The notes under the pieces: model-generated
Told to the model about the DNA's origin: nothing
Databases searched by the model: none
The model's input: only the letters and a program-made list of their open reading frames with translations
Assembly: GCA_900539675.1 (NCBI GenBank)
Contig: UQDJ01000020.1
Span: forward strand, 1 to 29,021
DNA from: an uncultured Coriobacteriaceae bacterium
GTDB lineage: Bacteria > Actinomycetota > Coriobacteriia > Coriobacteriales > Eggerthellaceae
Length of the DNA: 29,021 nucleotides
Direction: 5' to 3'
Part shown: in pieces, positions 8,809-16,082 of the stretch
Numbering within the stretch: position 1 is the first letter of the stretch
Layout: the number at the start of each line of letters is the position of its first letter
Translations under genes and position numbers: made by a program

Positions 8809-9165
8809 TTAACCTTCGCGCTCGTTCTTTGCACTTGCGTTTGCGTTTGCATTAGCTTTCGCATTCGCCTTTGCCGCTTTTATGCGCGCAAGTTCGGCAT
8901 TCTTGTCAATATCGACATCCAGCTCTTCGACCATCGCTTCGGCAACAGGACACCCATCTTCACACCCATCCTTGTGCTCATGGGCACCCACACCGCAACA
9001 CCCCTCTTTTGCGCAGCCCTCTTTTGCCATACCGCACGTACCTGCACTTGAGCACAGATCGCAGTTGATCGATTTTCCCGCACGCTTCTTGCGCACCATA
9101 TTTCCAATAATGGCAGCCACAATAACTACCAGAACCAAAACTACAACAAGTGTTCCCAGATTCAT
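8809..9165 (-). CDS. FeoB-associated Cys-rich membrane protein
   Basis: This 118-residue protein has one N-terminal membrane helix (about residues 4-21), then a cysteine-rich stretch with nine Cys (CDLC, GTCG, EGCAKEGCCG, DGCEDGCP), two His and many acidic residues. This is the architecture of the FeoB-associated Cys-rich membrane protein family, found beside feoB in many anaerobes and thought to help ferrous iron transport or to bind metal. The C-terminal tail is a repetitive KANAKANANANA stretch encoded by six-base units. A ribosome binding site AAAGGG precedes the ATG. It follows feoB on the same strand but beyond a strong terminator, so its expression depends on read-through or on a promoter in the intervening repeats. 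Confidence 0.85.
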   Translation of the reverse strand: MNLGTLVVVLVLVVIVAAIIGNMVRKKRAGKSINCDLCSSAGTCGMAKEGCAKEGCCGVGAHEHKDGCEDGCPVAEAMVEELDVDIDKNAELARIKAAKANAKANANANASAKNEREG

Positions 9166-9185
9166 GTGTTGCCCTTTCGTCTAAC

Positions 9186-9222
9186 AAAAAGGGGTACTGC
9201 GCAATCTATTCTGCAGTACCCC
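9186..9222 (-). terminator. Rho-independent terminator of the feo operon
   Basis: On the minus strand GGGGTACTGC pairs perfectly with GCAGTACCCC (stem 9213-9222 with 9191-9200, 12-base loop) and is followed directly by TTTTTG. This is the clearest intrinsic terminator in the window. It lies between the feoB 3' repeat array and the Cys-rich gene. Confidence 0.9.
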
Positions 9223-9240
9223 CTCGTGATTATTTTGCAA

Positions 9241-9440
9241 GCAGCCTTATTCTTCGCTTTCGTAATCATTGCCAGGCTGCTTTTTTCGCCTTCGTGGTCA
9301 CGTACCCAGCAGCCTTATTCTTCGCTTTCGTAATCATTACCAGGCGGCCTTGTTCTTCGCCTTCGCGGTCACGTACCAGGCGGCCTTGTTCTTCGCCTTC
9401 GCGGTCACGTACCAGGCGACCTTATTCTTCGCCTTCGAAG
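9241..9440 (-). repeat. 36-bp tandem repeats derived from the feoB 3' end
   Basis: About six units of 34-36 bp lie head to tail at 9241-9275, 9276-9309, 9310-9343, 9344-9379, 9380-9415 and from 9416. Units four and five are identical. The last unit is the end of feoB itself and includes its stop. Read in the feoB frame the 36-bp units encode REGEEQGRLVRD. A CAA codon of the units corresponds to the TAA stop of feoB. If that stop were CAA the frame would continue about 50 residues to a TGA. There are no spacers between units, so this is not a CRISPR array. Confidence 0.85.
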
Positions 9441-12028
9441 TCAACGGCACGCACCGACTTCTTGGAGCCTTCCCACTTGTTTGGGCGGAACAAAAGCCAC
9501 AGAAAACCGATGAACAAAATGATGCCTACAACGGTAAACACGTTAAAGCTTACCAACCCCATAGCCAGACCAACAAACTGGTAGATCCACAGTGACACTA
9601 CCCAAGCAATGCCACACTGATATCCAATCGCTGCCCAGAACCACTTGCCGTTGTTCATTTCGCGCTTGATAGCACCCATAGCGGCAAAGCAGGGAGCACA
9701 CAGTAAATTGAATGCCATGAAGGAATAACCGGAAACAACATTAAACGCTGCTTGAACATTCTGATACCAGCCAGCATCGCCAGCATAGAGAATGCCGAAT
9801 GTGGAAACCACGTTTTCCTTAGCAATAAGGCCCGTAACGGTAGCAGCGGTTGCCTGCCAATCACCCCAGCCCTGTGGGTAGAAGATCCAGCAGATAGCGC
9901 CACCGATGATTGCAAGCAACGAATCATTCTGATCGTCAACGGCCTGGAACACTCCATCAACAAACCCGTAGCCGGAAATGAACCAGATCACAATCGTTGC
10001 CAGCAAGATGATGGTGCCCGCCTTCTTAATAAACGACCACGCACGTTCCCACATGCTGCGCAGCACGCCGCCAATCGTGGGCAAATGGTATGCCGGCAGT
10101 TCCATAACAAACGGCGCCGTATCACCAGCAAAAAAGCGAGTCTTTTTAAGAATGATGCCGGAGCAGATAATAGCCAAAAGACCCAAGAAGTATGCCGATG
10201 GAGCTACCCACCACGTGCCGCCAAAGATTGCTGCAGCAAACAGCGCAATGATAGGCATCTTTGCAGAACACGGAATAAACGTGGTAGTCATGACGGTCAT
10301 GCGACGATCGTTTTGGTTTTCAATCGTACGCGAAGCCATAATGCCCGGTACACCGCAGCCGGTGCCAATCAAAATTGGAATAAACGATTTGCCCGAAAGC
10401 CCAAAGCGACGAAACACGCGATCTAGAATGAAGGCAATGCGAGCCATATAACCACAGGACTCCAGCAATGCCAGTAAGAAGAACAGTACCAACATCTGAG
10501 GTACAAAGCCCAAAACAGCGCCAACACCAGCAATAATACCGTTAAGAATCAAATCCTGAAGCCAATCGGCACAACCGATGGCAACCAGCCCACTTTCAAC
10601 CAAAGGAGGGATGCCCGGTACCCACGTGCCATAATCCGCTGGGTTTGGAGCAGAGCCTTCTATTTCTGATTTATATGTATCAGCATCTACGGTTGCTTCA
10701 TTTCCATTGCCATCAACATAGGTTGCCGTGATACCTGCGTTGGAAGCTTCGTCAGCAAAATTGCTTGCCGTTGGATCAAGCCCTGCTTCAATGCCGGCGG
10801 CCTCAAAAGCGGCAATGGCATTTTGATCACCAGCATAAGGAGCTAATACTTCAAGCGATTCTTCGTAGGTGACTTCATCTACGTCGATGGTGGAGTTTTC
10901 ACCCGTTTCATCGTCATACGATTCATACGAGCCGGTGATATTAGCAGCACTTGCCTGTTCTAAGAAGTTTTCAGCCGAAGGATCAAGTCCTGCATTAATG
11001 GCGGCAGTTTCAAACGCATCTACCGCACTCTGCGCATCATCATAAGCAGTGACGTCTTCATCGTACTGTTCCTGGCCGGGTCCCATAAACCAACCATCAC
11101 CGAATAAGCAATCGTTTGCCCAGTCAGTCGCAGCGGTGCCCACTGTCGAAATAGACAGGTAATACACCAGCGTCATGATGATCACAAAAATTGGAAGCGC
11201 CAAAATTCGATTGGTAAGCACACGGTCAATCTTGTCAGACACGCTCATGTCCGACTCTTTTTCGCTCTTCGTGCGACACTTATCGATAATTGAGGAAATG
11301 AAATTATAGCGATCGTTAATGATGACGCTTTCAGCATCATCGTCGTTTTCTTTTTCCAGCTTAGCAATAATGTCGTCGACGTTGGGCGCATCGGTAAGCT
11401 TAGCGATAATCTTTTCGTCGCGCTCCAATAGCTTAATTGCATAAAAGCGCTTCAAGCGTGCAGGAACACTATCACCCAAACGTTCTTCCACCCCATGAAT
11501 TGCTTCTTCAGCCGAAGCAGACAAGGTGATAGGTTCTGGAGTCATATCAGCGTTTAGCGTTTTGAGGCAGTTGATAACCTCATCGATGCCTTCGTTTTTG
11601 AGCGCAGATATTTCGATAACATGACAATGCAGTTCTTTGGAAAGCTGATCAATATTGATCTCATCCCCGCGGCGACGCACGATATCCATCATGTTAATCG
11701 CCACCACAACAGGGATGCCCATTTCTAGAAGCTGAGTGGTCAGATATAAGTTACGTTCCAGATTGCTGCCATCAACAATATTAAGAATGGCATCCGGTTT
11801 TTCTTCAATAAGAAAATTACGAGCAACCACTTCTTCGAGGGTATAGGGAGAAAGAGAATAAATGCCCGGCAAGTCAGTCACTTCAATGGACTTGTCATTT
11901 TTAAGAGCGCCTTCTTTTTTCTCCACCGTAACACCTGGCCAGTTACCAACGTACTGATTGGAACCAGTCAAAGCATTGAATAGGGTGGTTTTACCGCTAT
12001 TCGGGTTGCCAGCAAGTGCAACTCTCAT
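9422..12028 (-). CDS. feoB: Ferrous iron transport protein FeoB
   Basis: This 868-residue cytoplasmic-membrane transporter for Fe(II) has an N-terminal G-protein domain: G1 GNPNSGKTT at residues 7-15, GVTVE switch, G3 DLPG, G4 NMMD, and a SALKNEG G5-like loop. A helical spacer follows, then the membrane domain with GCGVPGIMASRTI and PCSAKMPI, the conserved Cys-containing gate motif. Between the first two membrane helices is an unusual hydrophilic insert (about residues 315-470) with two related 69-residue repeats (335-403 and 404-466). The start at 12028 (MRVALAGN) is chosen because AAAGGA lies just upstream and FeoB proteins begin at the G domain. An in-frame extension to 12127 has no family support. 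The C-terminus ends in an acidic stretch whose DNA is amplified downstream. Confidence 0.96.
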   Translation of the reverse strand: MRVALAGNPNSGKTTLFNALTGSNQYVGNWPGVTVEKKEGALKNDKSIEVTDLPGIYSLSPYTLEEVVARNFLIEEKPDAILNIVDGSNLERNLYLTTQLLEMGIPVVVAINMMDIVRRRGDEINIDQLSKELHCHVIEISALKNEGIDEVINCLKTLNADMTPEPITLSASAEEAIHGVEERLGDSVPARLKRFYAIKLLERDEKIIAKLTDAPNVDDIIAKLEKENDDDAESVIINDRYNFISSIIDKCRTKSEKESDMSVSDKIDRVLTNRILALPIFVIIMTLVYYLSISTVGTAATDWANDCLFGDGWFMGPGQEQYDEDVTAYDDAQSAVDAFETAAINAGLDPSAENFLEQASAANITGSYESYDDETGENSTIDVDEVTYEESLEVLAPYAGDQNAIAAFEAAGIEAGLDPTASNFADEASNAGITATYVDGNGNEATVDADTYKSEIEGSAPNPADYGTWVPGIPPLVESGLVAIGCADWLQDLILNGIIAGVGAVLGFVPQMLVLFFLLALLESCGYMARIAFILDRVFRRFGLSGKSFIPILIGTGCGVPGIMASRTIENQNDRRMTVMTTTFIPCSAKMPIIALFAAAIFGGTWWVAPSAYFLGLLAIICSGIILKKTRFFAGDTAPFVMELPAYHLPTIGGVLRSMWERAWSFIKKAGTIILLATIVIWFISGYGFVDGVFQAVDDQNDSLLAIIGGAICWIFYPQGWGDWQATAATVTGLIAKENVVSTFGILYAGDAGWYQNVQAAFNVVSGYSFMAFNLLCAPCFAAMGAIKREMNNGKWFWAAIGYQCGIAWVVSLWIYQFVGLAMGLVSFNVFTVVGIILFIGFLWLLFRPNKWEGSKKSVRAVDFEGEE
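10631..11026 (-). repeat. Duplicated extracellular insert inside feoB
   Basis: Two consecutive 69-codon segments share AFE(T/A)A(A/G)I(N/E)AGLDP, then N-F-x-(E/D)-(Q/E)-A-S-x-A-x-I-T and an acidic Asp/Glu/Tyr-rich end. Equivalent Asp residues are D349 and D418, and the DNA copies are 207 bp apart. They sit in an outward-facing loop by the usual FeoB topology. Confidence 0.8.
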
Positions 12029-12341
12029 TACCAATCCTTTCGTGTTAAACCAAGGGGATATGTCTAACTCTCTTGTGTTGTAAGAATGTTTGCTTACCTG
12101 CGATTGTTTAAACGATACAGGTGACACGTTAGTTTATGCAATTTGCATCCTATATGGGTGTTCGTTTAAGAACGATCATATGCGCGCATTCGTTTAAGAG
12201 TTTTCGTCCAAGAGTGTTAGACCTGGTTAACTCTAAGCGATAAGAAAAACCGCACTAGAACAAGTAATAGATTCAGATCGCTATGCTTTCACAGCAATCG
12301 GGCTTGGATTCTGAAACATTACCTGCACTCAAGCGGTTAAT
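12029..12341. other. Gap between feoA and feoB
   Basis: This 313-bp stretch inside the feo cluster carries no convincing gene. It contains a direct repeat TTCGTTTAAG (12161-12170 and 12189-12198) with a third relative GTTTAAACGAT near 12107. It also has an imperfect dyad GTTAGACCTGGTTAAC (12216-12231) that loosely resembles the palindrome in front of the operon. A separate feoB promoter or a regulated leader is possible but not shown. The ribosome binding site of feoB lies at its low-coordinate end. Confidence 0.5.
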
Positions 12342-12563
12342 CTATGCCACTTCAACCATCTCAGCGTCTTCTTTGCGCAAAGACAATTCGTAGCCACGAA
12401 CCGTTACTTCAACGGGATCGCCAAGGGGAGCAACCTTGCGAACATAGATTGAGCATCCTTTTGTGATACCCATATCCATGATGCGTCGCTTAATTGCGCC
12501 GGTGCCATGCAGTTTTACCACTTCGACCGTTTCGCCTGGCTTGACATCCTTCAGGGTTTTCAA
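12342..12563 (-). CDS. feoA: FeoA family protein (second copy in operon)
   Basis: This 73-residue SH3-like protein belongs to the FeoA family: TLKDVKPGETVEVVKL, GAIKRRIMDMGITKGCSIYV, PLGDPVEVTVRGYELSLRKEDA. FeoA is a small cytosolic partner that supports FeoB activity. It lies 20 bp after the other feoA and before feoB, which supports a single operon. Length is typical. The GDP-V-V-RGYELSLRK motif is the canonical FeoA C-terminal half, so this copy is the more standard of the two. Confidence 0.93.
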   Translation of the reverse strand: MKTLKDVKPGETVEVVKLHGTGAIKRRIMDMGITKGCSIYVRKVAPLGDPVEVTVRGYELSLRKEDAEMVEVA

Positions 12564-12583
12564 TGAGCCTCCTCTCTCAAGCT

Positions 12584-12793
12584 CTACACAACAACATGCT
12601 GCGCCAATTCAGCAGAAAGAGCCACGCGCGACCCTTTAACCTTTACGACCAAATTACCACCAAAGCGAGAAACCACAGTGATTATCTCGCCAGGGACAAA
12701 ACCCAAATCTGCCAGATGGCGATGAGTTTCATCGTAGCAGCGAAGCTGCTTTACGTGATACTTTCCACCTTTTTTGACTTCTGAAAGCACCAT
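12584..12793 (-). CDS. feoA: FeoA family protein (first gene of operon)
   Basis: This 69-residue protein has the FeoA core: LSEVKKGGKYHVKQL, HRHLADLGFVPGEIITVV, GGNLVVKVKGSRVALSAELAQHV. It differs clearly from the neighbouring copy, so the pair is not a recent duplication. Tandem FeoA proteins ahead of FeoB are common in anaerobic Gram-positives, and the two may form a hetero-oligomer on FeoB (inference). It is the first gene after the strong promoter and operator at 12829-12885. Confidence 0.92.
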   Translation of the reverse strand: MVLSEVKKGGKYHVKQLRCYDETHRHLADLGFVPGEIITVVSRFGGNLVVKVKGSRVALSAELAQHVVV

Positions 12794-12828
12794 GTTATCA
12801 CGCTCATTTCCTATACGGGGAATGGGAT

Positions 12829-12848
12829 TTGTTAGCCTGCCCTAACAA
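12829..12848 (-). promoter_or_regulatory. DtxR-family-like operator of the feo operon
   Basis: The perfect 20-bp dyad TTGTTAGCCTGCCCTAACAA (7-bp arms, 6-bp centre) lies immediately downstream of the -10 box, at about +2 to +21. Arms of TTAG...CTAA around a CCTG-like centre resemble DtxR/IdeR boxes, whose consensus carries TTAG-type arms. Binding of a metal-loaded repressor here would block initiation. A further TTAG...CTAA arrangement overlaps the -10/-35 spacer (about 12853-12875). Confidence 0.65.
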
Positions 12849-12856
12849 GCAGTTAG

Positions 12857-12885
12857 ATGTTAACCCCCTCTAACTAACCTGTCAA
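12857..12885 (-). promoter_or_regulatory. Strong sigma-70-type promoter of the feo operon
   Basis: On the minus strand, the perfect -35 box TTGACA (12885-12880) and the -10 box TAACAT (12862-12857) are separated by exactly 17 bp. The predicted start, about 12850, lies some 57 bp before the first feoA. The palindrome just downstream supports regulated initiation. Confidence 0.8.
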
Positions 12886-12940
12886 CATATTCTATAAGGA
12901 CAAAATCGAGAAACGGTGAAAAGGGCATTATTAAAGGCGC

Positions 12941-13100
12941 CGATGTTGCCTATGCGGCGATCTTGCCTATGCGCAGCTTAGGTTGCCCGTGCGCGCATCG
13001 CCTTGCCTGCGTGTAACTTAAGATGTCCGTGTGCGCATCAACGTGCCTACGCGCAGATTAAGATGTCCGTGTGCGCATCACCTTGTCTGCGCGCAGCTTA
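12941..13100. repeat. Array of eight degenerate 20-bp tandem repeats
   Basis: Eight consecutive 20-bp units, perfectly in register, fill the gap between the DUF6483-like gene and the feo promoter. A loose consensus is nnTTGCCTGTGCGCAGCTTA. Units alternate between two forms (ending GCGCATCA and GCAGCTTA), giving a 40-bp super-period. The 20-mer AGATGTCCGTGTGCGCATCA is exact at 13021 and 13061. There are no spacers, no open frame is conserved, and the array stops 11 bp beyond the stop of the DUF6483-like gene. Confidence 0.85.
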
Positions 13101-13111
13101 AGTTGACTCCC

Positions 13112-13522
13112 TTACTGAGGGCGCGTGCTTTCAAAGAATGCTTCCAAGGCTTCAGGGGTAATTGTTTCGTCTGAAAGCTCCACGCCGAATTTTGCTGCAA
13201 CCGCATAAGCCTGTTCACGGCGCAGATTCGACTCAGTTACTTCGCCACCTTCTTTGAGATACTGCGATGCTAACAGCAACGTACGAGATATATACTCCAT
13301 CAATTGATGATCGGGCTGGGTGAGCTCTAGCATTGCCGCCATAGATTCGGGCGTCATACGCAGCAACAAACCACCATCCATATCGGTTGCATCTTCGATG
13401 GTATTTTCCAGCATGGTAGCTGCCGTTAGCGGGTCTTTATCTCCCCTGGCACGTTGCCAACTATCGCGAATAGCGGTTGCCAACTGCAAAAACATTCGCA
13501 GCAAATAATCTTGCTGAAGCAT
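13112..13522 (-). CDS. Small DUF6483-like protein
   Basis: This soluble, mostly helical protein of about 136 residues begins MLQQDYLLRMFLQLATAI. That matches the N-terminal pattern of the DUF6483 family of small Gram-positive proteins of unknown function. The remainder is amphipathic helices (LLLRMTPESMAAMLELTQPD, EYISRTLLLASQYLKEGG). No catalytic motif is visible. The start at 13522 is preferred on family grounds, with GGGCGG upstream. An in-frame extension to 13615 is Arg-rich and unlikely. It follows ruvB by 113 bp and may be the last gene of the ruv transcript. Confidence 0.65.
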   Translation of the reverse strand: MLQQDYLLRMFLQLATAIRDSWQRARGDKDPLTAATMLENTIEDATDMDGGLLLRMTPESMAAMLELTQPDHQLMEYISRTLLLASQYLKEGGEVTESNLRREQAYAVAAKFGVELSDETITPEALEAFFESTRPQ

Positions 13523-13635
13523 ACGTTTCCGCCCTGCCTTTCTTACCTTAGCGCGAGATCTTAATGGCACTAAACACGCTCTCGCGAACCTTACCGATAT
13601 AGGATCGCACCACATACGAATAGGGAGCGAGACCC

Positions 13636-14745
13636 TTATCCTTGCGATGCAGGACGCGGGATGCCCAAATGATCATATGCGCGCTCTGTCGCTTGACGTC
13701 CTTTTGGTGTACGCACCAGTAAACCCTGCTGCAGCAAGTAAGGTTCATACACATCTTCAAGCGTATCGGGTTCTTCCGATAGCGCTGAAGCTAAAGTGGA
13801 TAAGCCAACTGGACGACCAGAGAATTGCACACAGAGCAGCTCTAGAATTTTGTTGTCCACCGGATCAAGCCCCAACGCATCCACTTCGAAGAAAGCAAGC
13901 GCCTGCGCGGCGCAGTCTTCATCAATGGGATCGATGCCCTTCACCTGCGCCCAGTCTCGTACGCGTTTAAGTAAGCGGTTTGCCAGGCGCGGAGTTCCAC
14001 GACTGCGACGTGCAATTTCCAGAGCGCCTTCTTCAAGAACATCCACTCCAAGAATCTGCGCCGATCGACGAACAATCTGTGCCAATTCTTCTGGCGAATA
14101 ATAATTCAAACGAAATGCAATGCCGAACCTATCACGTAACGGGCCTGTCAAAAGACCTGTTCGAGTGGTAGCACCAATCAAGGTAAAGTGCGGTAAATCC
14201 AGCCTGATAGACCTTGCAGCGGGGCCTTTGCCCACCACAATATCAAGCGCAAAGTCTTCCAGAGCGGGATATAACACTTCTTCAACCATGCGATTTAAAC
14301 GATGAATTTCATCGATAAACAGTACGTCGCCTTCTTCAAGATTGGTAAGAATTGCAGCTAAATCACCGGTTCGCTCAATGGCTGGACCAGAGGTAGTTTT
14401 AATGCGTACCCCTAGTTCATTGGCCACAACACTAGCAAGTGTTGTTTTGCCCAAACCCGGAGGACCCGAAAACAAAATATGATCGACCACATCATGACGA
14501 GCACGCGCCGCTTCAATCAGGATGGACAAGCTCTCTTTGACCTTCGTTTGACCCAAATAATCCGCTAATCGCGTCGGGCGCAGGCTACGATCCAGTGCCA
14601 AATCATCTTCAGTCAGCGAAACCGAACAAGCCCGACTGCGGGGATCATGATCTTCGGACTGCGAAGATCCAGCTTTCCCTTCACCATGCAAGGCCGCTTG
14701 GTCCACTTCGAACAAAGCACTTTCTATTTCAAATTCGTCTGCCAA
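13636..14745 (-). CDS. ruvB: Holliday junction branch-migration ATPase RuvB
   Basis: RuvB is the hexameric AAA+ motor that, with RuvA, drives branch migration of Holliday junctions. The 369-residue product has the family core from about residue 52 (RSLRPTRLADYLGQ), Walker A GPPGLGKTT (94-102), Walker B FIDEIHRLNR, sensor region ATTRTGLL, and the RuvB winged-helix C-terminus ending RTPKGRQATERAYDHLG. An acidic/polar N-terminal extension of about 50 residues precedes the core. The start is a TTG at 14745 immediately after the ruvA stop (TAA then TTG), with GGGAG five bases upstream. No in-frame ATG occurs before the core, so the TTG start is well supported and translation is probably coupled. 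Confidence 0.96.
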   Translation of the reverse strand: MADEFEIESALFEVDQAALHGEGKAGSSQSEDHDPRSRACSVSLTEDDLALDRSLRPTRLADYLGQTKVKESLSILIEAARARHDVVDHILFSGPPGLGKTTLASVVANELGVRIKTTSGPAIERTGDLAAILTNLEEGDVLFIDEIHRLNRMVEEVLYPALEDFALDIVVGKGPAARSIRLDLPHFTLIGATTRTGLLTGPLRDRFGIAFRLNYYSPEELAQIVRRSAQILGVDVLEEGALEIARRSRGTPRLANRLLKRVRDWAQVKGIDPIDEDCAAQALAFFEVDALGLDPVDNKILELLCVQFSGRPVGLSTLASALSEEPDTLEDVYEPYLLQQGLLVRTPKGRQATERAYDHLGIPRPASQG

Positions 14746-15330
14746 TTATTCTCCCAAACGTTTTAACGCATATTGCAATAGTACCGTTTCAGAATCGGCT
14801 TCGGGAGCCCCCTTCAATGCAAGGCTCACCTCTTCTGAGGTAAAGCCCATAGACAAAAGGGCTTCTTTCGCTGCTTGCTGAGCATCGAGCACCTGTTTCG
14901 ACATGCCCGATAACACGGTTTGAGCGCTTTGCGTAAAGGCTTCTTTGAGCTCAAGTACGATACGCGATGCCATCTTTTTGCCCACACCAGGAACCTGCTG
15001 AATAGCCGCGACATCTTGTGCAACAATAGCTGCCACCGCATCGGCAGGGTCAAACGTCGAAAGCACTGCTAGAGCAACCTTAGGACCAACACTTGATACT
15101 GTTATAAGACGCTGGAACAAATCCTTTTCTTCCTGATTTAAAAATCCATAAAGAATGGGGGCATCGTCTCGTACTTGAAGCTGCGTGAGCACGTGTACCG
15201 TATCGCCAGTTTTGCCTAAACGCGATAAGCTTCGCGAGGACATCAAAACCTGATAGCCTACCCCTTGCACATCGATATAGGCACTATCCAGTGTTGTTGC
15301 AATGAGTGTGCCCTTTAAAAAGGCGATCAT
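14746..15330 (-). CDS. ruvA: Holliday junction DNA-binding protein RuvA
   Basis: This 194-residue protein has the N-terminal OB-fold (MIAFLKGTL...VGYQVLMS), helix-hairpin-helix motifs (ITVSSVGPKVALAVLS and IQQVPGVGKKMASRIVLELK), and a C-terminal RuvB-binding domain (AAKEALLSMGFTSEEVSLAL). RuvA tetramers hold the four-way junction open and dock RuvB. The ATG at 15330 has the strong ribosome binding site GAGGAG. It lies between ruvC and ruvB in the classical ruvCAB order, with a 59-bp gap after ruvC and direct contact with ruvB. Confidence 0.97.
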   Translation of the reverse strand: MIAFLKGTLIATTLDSAYIDVQGVGYQVLMSSRSLSRLGKTGDTVHVLTQLQVRDDAPILYGFLNQEEKDLFQRLITVSSVGPKVALAVLSTFDPADAVAAIVAQDVAAIQQVPGVGKKMASRIVLELKEAFTQSAQTVLSGMSKQVLDAQQAAKEALLSMGFTSEEVSLALKGAPEADSETVLLQYALKRLGE

Positions 15331-15389
15331 GATATCTCCTCTTCGCTCGCATGCCTATTTGCATTAGTTGAAAAAGCTGTACGCCACAG

Positions 15390-15899
15390 CTATCCGCCAT
15401 AGAGCGAACTGTCATAATTCGCATAACAGATTGCCGCTGCAAGAGCATCGGCAACATGATCAGGATGAGGGCGCTCTTTCAGTCCCAATACGTGCTGAAC
15501 CATATACTCCACTTGCTCCTTATCAGCAGATCCGGTACCCACAATAGCAAGCTTAATCTGTTTAGGCGTGTATTCAGCAAGGGTCATATTACTGCCCGCA
15601 CAGGCAGCAAGTGCAGCACCGCGTGCTTGTCCGGTAGCAAAAGCACTCGTTGTATTCGACCCAAACCATACTGTTTCAATGCTCACACAGGTAGGCTGAT
15701 AGCGCTTCACTACCGCAGAAATTTGACCATATATTTTACCGAGACGCTCCTGCAAGCTTTGAGTTGAAGGCGTTTCAATGCATCCATATGCCACGCAGGA
15801 AAGCGCGTGTCTATGCTGAGCAACTATTCCCCAGCCCGTATGAGCTAAACCGGGGTCTATTCCCAGCAAAACACGATACTCCGGTTGTTCAGAACGCAT
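15390..15899 (-). CDS. ruvC: Crossover junction endodeoxyribonuclease RuvC
   Basis: RuvC resolves Holliday junctions by symmetric cuts. The product, about 169 residues, has the RNase H-like catalytic acids: Asp in LGIDPGLAHTGWG, Glu in VSIETVWFG, and the C-terminal HPDHVADALAAAICY pair. Length is typical. An ATG at 15899 is preferred. A GTG at 15914 would add five residues and would sit on the candidate -10 element. It is the first gene of ruvCAB, and a LexA-like box lies 20 bp upstream. Confidence 0.96.
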   Translation of the reverse strand: MRSEQPEYRVLLGIDPGLAHTGWGIVAQHRHALSCVAYGCIETPSTQSLQERLGKIYGQISAVVKRYQPTCVSIETVWFGSNTTSAFATGQARGAALAACAGSNMTLAEYTPKQIKLAIVGTGSADKEQVEYMVQHVLGLKERPHPDHVADALAAAICYANYDSSLYGG

Positions 15900-15918
15900 T
15901 GCTAACCCTATCACTATA

Positions 15919-15932
15919 CAAACATTTGTTCG
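15919..15932 (-). promoter_or_regulatory. LexA (SOS) box upstream of ruvCAB
   Basis: The minus-strand 14-mer CGAACAAATGTTTG matches the Gram-positive LexA/DinR consensus CGAACRNRYGTTYC at 13 of 14 positions. It lies 20 bp ahead of the ruvC start and just upstream of a TATAGT element (15918-15913) that could be the -10 box. LexA control of ruv genes is known in other bacteria. Occupancy here is inferred. Confidence 0.65.
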
Positions 15933-16082
15933 TATCGTATCACAATAAAGTATGAAAGATAGCAGGTAGCGCCAACGTACCTAAGAAATTACAAACAGAT
16001 ATACACAAGACCCAATCAGGGCGAGATAAAACTCCACTAGAGCCTAGATCTATCACAAGAGAGCCGCGAACAACTACAACAA

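Noticed and set aside
9241..9440. CRISPR array
   Set aside because: Units abut directly with no unique spacers, and one unit is the coding end of feoB. No cas gene is present.
9150..9584. Arg/Pro/Ser-rich plus-strand frames over the feoB 3' end
   Set aside because: These are antisense translations of the 36-bp repeat array and the FeoB C-terminus.
12029..12127. N-terminal extension of FeoB by 33 residues
   Set aside because: FeoB starts at the G domain, and a proper ribosome binding site precedes the ATG at 12028.
12941..13100. CRISPR array or origin-type iterons
   Set aside because: There are no spacers, the units are degenerate, and no replication or cas gene is nearby.
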